Source: a virus
Length of the DNA: 32,278 nucleotides
IMG/VR virus record: IMGVR_UViG_3300043398_000129
Coordinates: 1-32,278 of that record
Strand: one strand, 5' to 3'
Shown here: positions 29,908 through 32,278 of the stretch, in pieces
How the letters are laid out: every line of letters begins with the position of its first letter
How positions within the stretch are numbered: position 1 is the first letter of the stretch
The notes under the pieces: generated by a model
The model's database searches: none
Told to the model about the DNA's origin: nothing
The model's input: only the letters and a program-made list of their open reading frames with translations
Translations under genes and position numbers: made by a program

Positions 29908-32172
29908 CTATCCTTCCGTAATCTCCGCGCCGGTCGTGGCGCCCTGCGCGTCCCGTTGCAGTGACACCCGCTTGATCGCCAGCGCCTTGGCTTCCGCGGA
30001 CACCCGCGCAATCTCCAGCGCGTTCGCATCTTTCATCTGCTGCACCTGCAGTTGGGTCTCCCGCTCGAGTTCCGCCTTCTGCAGCGCCAGCGCCGTCTCG
30101 GCCTCCAGCTTCATCCGCAATTCTTCCAACGCCTGGTCACTCTTGATGCGCTGGAGTTCCAGATCGGCCTGGGTCTGCATCGCGGTCTGTTGCTGCGAGG
30201 CCTCGGCATCGACATGCGCTTTCTGGATCGTCGCCTGCTGTTTGGCCTGATCCGTCTGGATGGCCTGGTGCGCCTGCTGTAGTTGCTGCTGCATCGCCTG
30301 GATCTGTGCCTGCAGCGCCGCCGGGTCGGGTGCCTGCCCGTCCTGCTGCTGGTCCTGCAGATTCGGCGGCAGCGTCTTGCGCATCTTTTCCGCGATCTTG
30401 TGCGCGCCTGGGAACGACAACTGCTCCACGAACTCGGGCGCCGCGACGGCGGCCATCTCCGGCGGCAAGTGGGGAATCAACTCGTTCAGCGCGGCGGCGC
30501 CCTCTTCGCGGCGCGTGGCCGTCGCCTTCCCCACCGACACCGTGACCGCGTAGCGGCCTTTCGTCAGATCGTAGAACTGCGCCACGCCCTGTTGCAACGT
30601 CGCCTGATCCAATGGCGCACGCGGATCGCCCACCGCGACAGGCAACCCCGCCGAGTCGCGCACGAACTGCTTCCCGATCATGACCTGTTCGGGTTCGTCG
30701 TCCAGCCCCAGCGTGTGCAAGATCTGCCCCGGCCGCGTAATCTTCGGCAGAATCAGCAGCATCTGTTCCGCCGCGTAGATGATCGCGCGGCGCACGTTGT
30801 CGGGATAGTTACTGTTCGCGAGATCGCTCTGTGCCTGGAGCGCCTGCAGCGCGCGGCCGCTGCGCTCGTTCGGGTTCGTGTTCCCCAATGACGCGTCGCC
30901 CGTGCTCGTGCTTGCCTTGATCGCATCTTCGCTGACGCGCATCAACTCCACGGCGGCCTGAATCGGCGCCTCCGCCGTGTCCCGCGCCGGCCGCGACAAC
31001 TGCCGGCCCGTCTCGTCCCATTCATCATACGGGAGATAGGACCAGTTCGTGGTGTTCGCCGACCCCCACATCGCTTTGTAGTTCGCGATCGCCGCCGCGG
31101 GCGCGATGTAGGGCGCCTTACTCCCCAGCGCGTAGGTTTCCATCGCCGCGCTGTAGGTGTAGTTCACCATCCGCTGCCCGTCCATGCCGGGCTCGATGAT
31201 GCCGCGCAGCACGACGGCGCCATCCACGTTCAACTCTTCGCCGAACACGGGCACGACCGGGATGCGTGGCCCCAGCCACGTATACGCCTCGTCCTCGGTC
31301 TGCCCCTTGCGCCGCAGCTTCCCCAGTGCGTTGATTTTCCAACACTGCACCGTCGGCGTGCGCACGATCCGCGTGAACGGCGTCTGGCCGTCCGTCGTCG
31401 CCGGCTGCGTGATGCGCGTCGTCGCGAACGTGACCGTCCAGTATTCCGCGATGCGGACGGTTTTCTCGTCCACCCACCCCTTCATATCACCCGTCGCCAT
31501 GAACTCGTCGAGGGACCGCGGCTCGCCCTCGTAATCTTCGAGAAACGTCGATCGCGACAGGTCTTCGGTGAGGAACATGAACCGCGCATCGCTCCGCGTG
31601 GGGAGGATCGCGTGCGGATCGCAGTAGACGGACAGGTTGTTCGCCACGCGCGCCATGCGCAGCTCTTGATCGTAGGCTTCGGGATCGTCGGGGCTCCCCG
31701 GCCACGACTCATACACGTAGTCCACGAGCAGCCGGAACCAGCCGAGCCCGCCTTCAATCGCTTGGTCCGCCGCCCATTCGACCGGGCTCTCTCCGCGCGA
31801 CTGATGATGGATGCGCCGGAGCAGCCCCTTGATAATCTCCGCCGTGTCGTCGTCTGCCCCGTGACCCACGGGCATCACGTTGAACCCGAAATCGGCATTC
31901 TTGATCGTGTTGGACACCTGCCGGCACGGTTGCGACAAGCGATCGACCACGAGACACGGTTTCGCGGGTTGCGCGGCCTGCCCTTGCACGGCGCCGCCGC
32001 TGCGCTGCGTCTTGATCTCGGCGGGCCACTGGTCGCCCGCGCGGAAGTGCTTCGCGGCGAGAATCCGCCGGCGTTGCGCATCCTCGGCATCGGCGCACTC
32101 TTGCCAGCGCTCGCGCGCCTCCGCCATGAACGCGGAGTCGTCGCGCGCGCCGGCACGCCGCGTGTCAGCCAC
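29908..32172 (-). CDS. Portal protein, P22 type with long C-terminal coil
   Basis: A 754-residue portal. The dodecameric ring at one capsid vertex passes DNA during packaging. Family marks include KHFRAGDQWPAEIKTQR near the N-terminus, GLGWFRLLVDYVYESWPGSP, NLSVYCDPHAILPTRSDARF and TNPNERSGRALQALQAQSDL. Residues about 615-735 are Gln/Ala-rich coiled-coil (AQIQAMQQQLQQAHQAIQ, ELQRIKSDQALEELRMKLEA), matching the extended C-terminal barrel of P22 portal. The GTG at 32172 overlaps the upstream gene's stop by 8 nt; an in-frame GTG at 32190 and an ATG at 32127 are alternatives. First clearly recognised gene of the virion block. Confidence 0.9.
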   Translation of the reverse strand: MADTRRAGARDDSAFMAEARERWQECADAEDAQRRRILAAKHFRAGDQWPAEIKTQRSGGAVQGQAAQPAKPCLVVDRLSQPCRQVSNTIKNADFGFNVMPVGHGADDDTAEIIKGLLRRIHHQSRGESPVEWAADQAIEGGLGWFRLLVDYVYESWPGSPDDPEAYDQELRMARVANNLSVYCDPHAILPTRSDARFMFLTEDLSRSTFLEDYEGEPRSLDEFMATGDMKGWVDEKTVRIAEYWTVTFATTRITQPATTDGQTPFTRIVRTPTVQCWKINALGKLRRKGQTEDEAYTWLGPRIPVVPVFGEELNVDGAVVLRGIIEPGMDGQRMVNYTYSAAMETYALGSKAPYIAPAAAIANYKAMWGSANTTNWSYLPYDEWDETGRQLSRPARDTAEAPIQAAVELMRVSEDAIKASTSTGDASLGNTNPNERSGRALQALQAQSDLANSNYPDNVRRAIIYAAEQMLLILPKITRPGQILHTLGLDDEPEQVMIGKQFVRDSAGLPVAVGDPRAPLDQATLQQGVAQFYDLTKGRYAVTVSVGKATATRREEGAAALNELIPHLPPEMAAVAAPEFVEQLSFPGAHKIAEKMRKTLPPNLQDQQQDGQAPDPAALQAQIQAMQQQLQQAHQAIQTDQAKQQATIQKAHVDAEASQQQTAMQTQADLELQRIKSDQALEELRMKLEAETALALQKAELERETQLQVQQMKDANALEIARVSAEAKALAIKRVSLQRDAQGATTGAEITEG

Positions 32173-32278
32173 ACAGCCCCCGCGCGTCACGATCCGGCGT
32201 ATACGTCGATCCGGGACACACCAACACGGGCGGATGCGCGCTCAAGTCGGCCACGATGTGGTCCCGTTTCTCACGGCC
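32165..32278 (-). CDS. C-terminal end of an unidentified gene (cut by right edge)
   Basis: Thirty-seven codons, read by hand from the minus strand, end GREKRDHIVADLSAHPPVLV then CPGSTYTPDRDARGLCG and a TGA that overlaps the portal start by 8 nt. In P22-like genomes the gene before portal is the large terminase, but this short tail carries no diagnostic motif. Its frame is supported by the coupling overlap and balanced composition. Confidence 0.6.
   Translation of the reverse strand, partial: GREKRDHIVADLSAHPPVLVCPGSTYTPDRDARGLCG

Noticed and set aside
32165-32278. Calling the partial right-edge gene large terminase
   Set aside because: Position suggests it, but 37 residues without any motif do not support the name.
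1-32278. Integrase, attachment site, tRNA or rRNA genes
   Set aside because: I looked on both strands and saw no tyrosine or serine recombinase motifs, cloverleaf-like sequences or rRNA signatures. Absence in this partial genome does not exclude lysogeny.

Overview
The window is part of the genome of a tailed double-stranded DNA phage with P22-like (podovirus-type) virion genes. The evidence is a run of leftward genes that includes a long portal protein with a coiled C-terminal tail, a scaffold-like protein, a coat protein resembling the P22 gene 5 family, a gp4-like adaptor, a gp10-like DNA-stabilisation protein, three DNA-ejection-type proteins, fibre-like proteins and a SleB-type endolysin. 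The DNA is GC-rich. Genes are packed tightly and many junctions are ATGA or TGATG overlaps. I see no integrase, tRNA, rRNA or CRISPR array. The host cannot be named from this sequence. Both window edges cut genes, and the large terminase is not recognisable here.

Layout. (1) 1-886, leftward: a small early operon ending in a DNA methyltransferase cut by the left edge. (2) 887-971: a divergent control region with a perfect 8-bp inverted repeat whose arms carry the candidate -35 boxes of both promoters; both first genes may be leaderless. (3) 972-7229, rightward: a small XRE-type regulator, several small Cys-rich proteins, a RecE-like PD-(D/E)XK nuclease, a Sak4-like ATPase with an extra C-terminal domain, a DUF6745-like protein with 25 tandem 12-bp repeats, and a probably frameshifted small gene. 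(4) 7219-10287, rightward: a two-domain protein with a Pro/Glu linker, a clan GH-A-like glycoside hydrolase, a 45-residue ORF and a small exported Cys protein. (5) 10297-10322: a strong hairpin where the two transcription directions meet. (6) 10326-32278, leftward: the late region. Read from the right it runs portal, four accessory virion proteins, a promoter, scaffold, coat, two related beta-rich proteins, a glycosyltransferase, connector and stabilisation genes, a GNAT-like protein, ejection proteins, fibre-like proteins, the lysis cassette, and an exported Ig-like protein.

How the parts work together. The early genes supply regulation, DNA modification and recombination (exonuclease plus annealing-type ATPase). 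The late genes build the P22-style capsid, portal-plug and ejection apparatus and then lyse the cell. The most unusual points are the 12-bp coding repeat with covarying variable positions, the GH-like enzyme encoded opposite the virion genes, the cluster of signal-peptide proteins that includes a fibre-like one, the leaderless-type promoters, and the sugar- and acetyl-transfer enzymes inside the virion operon.
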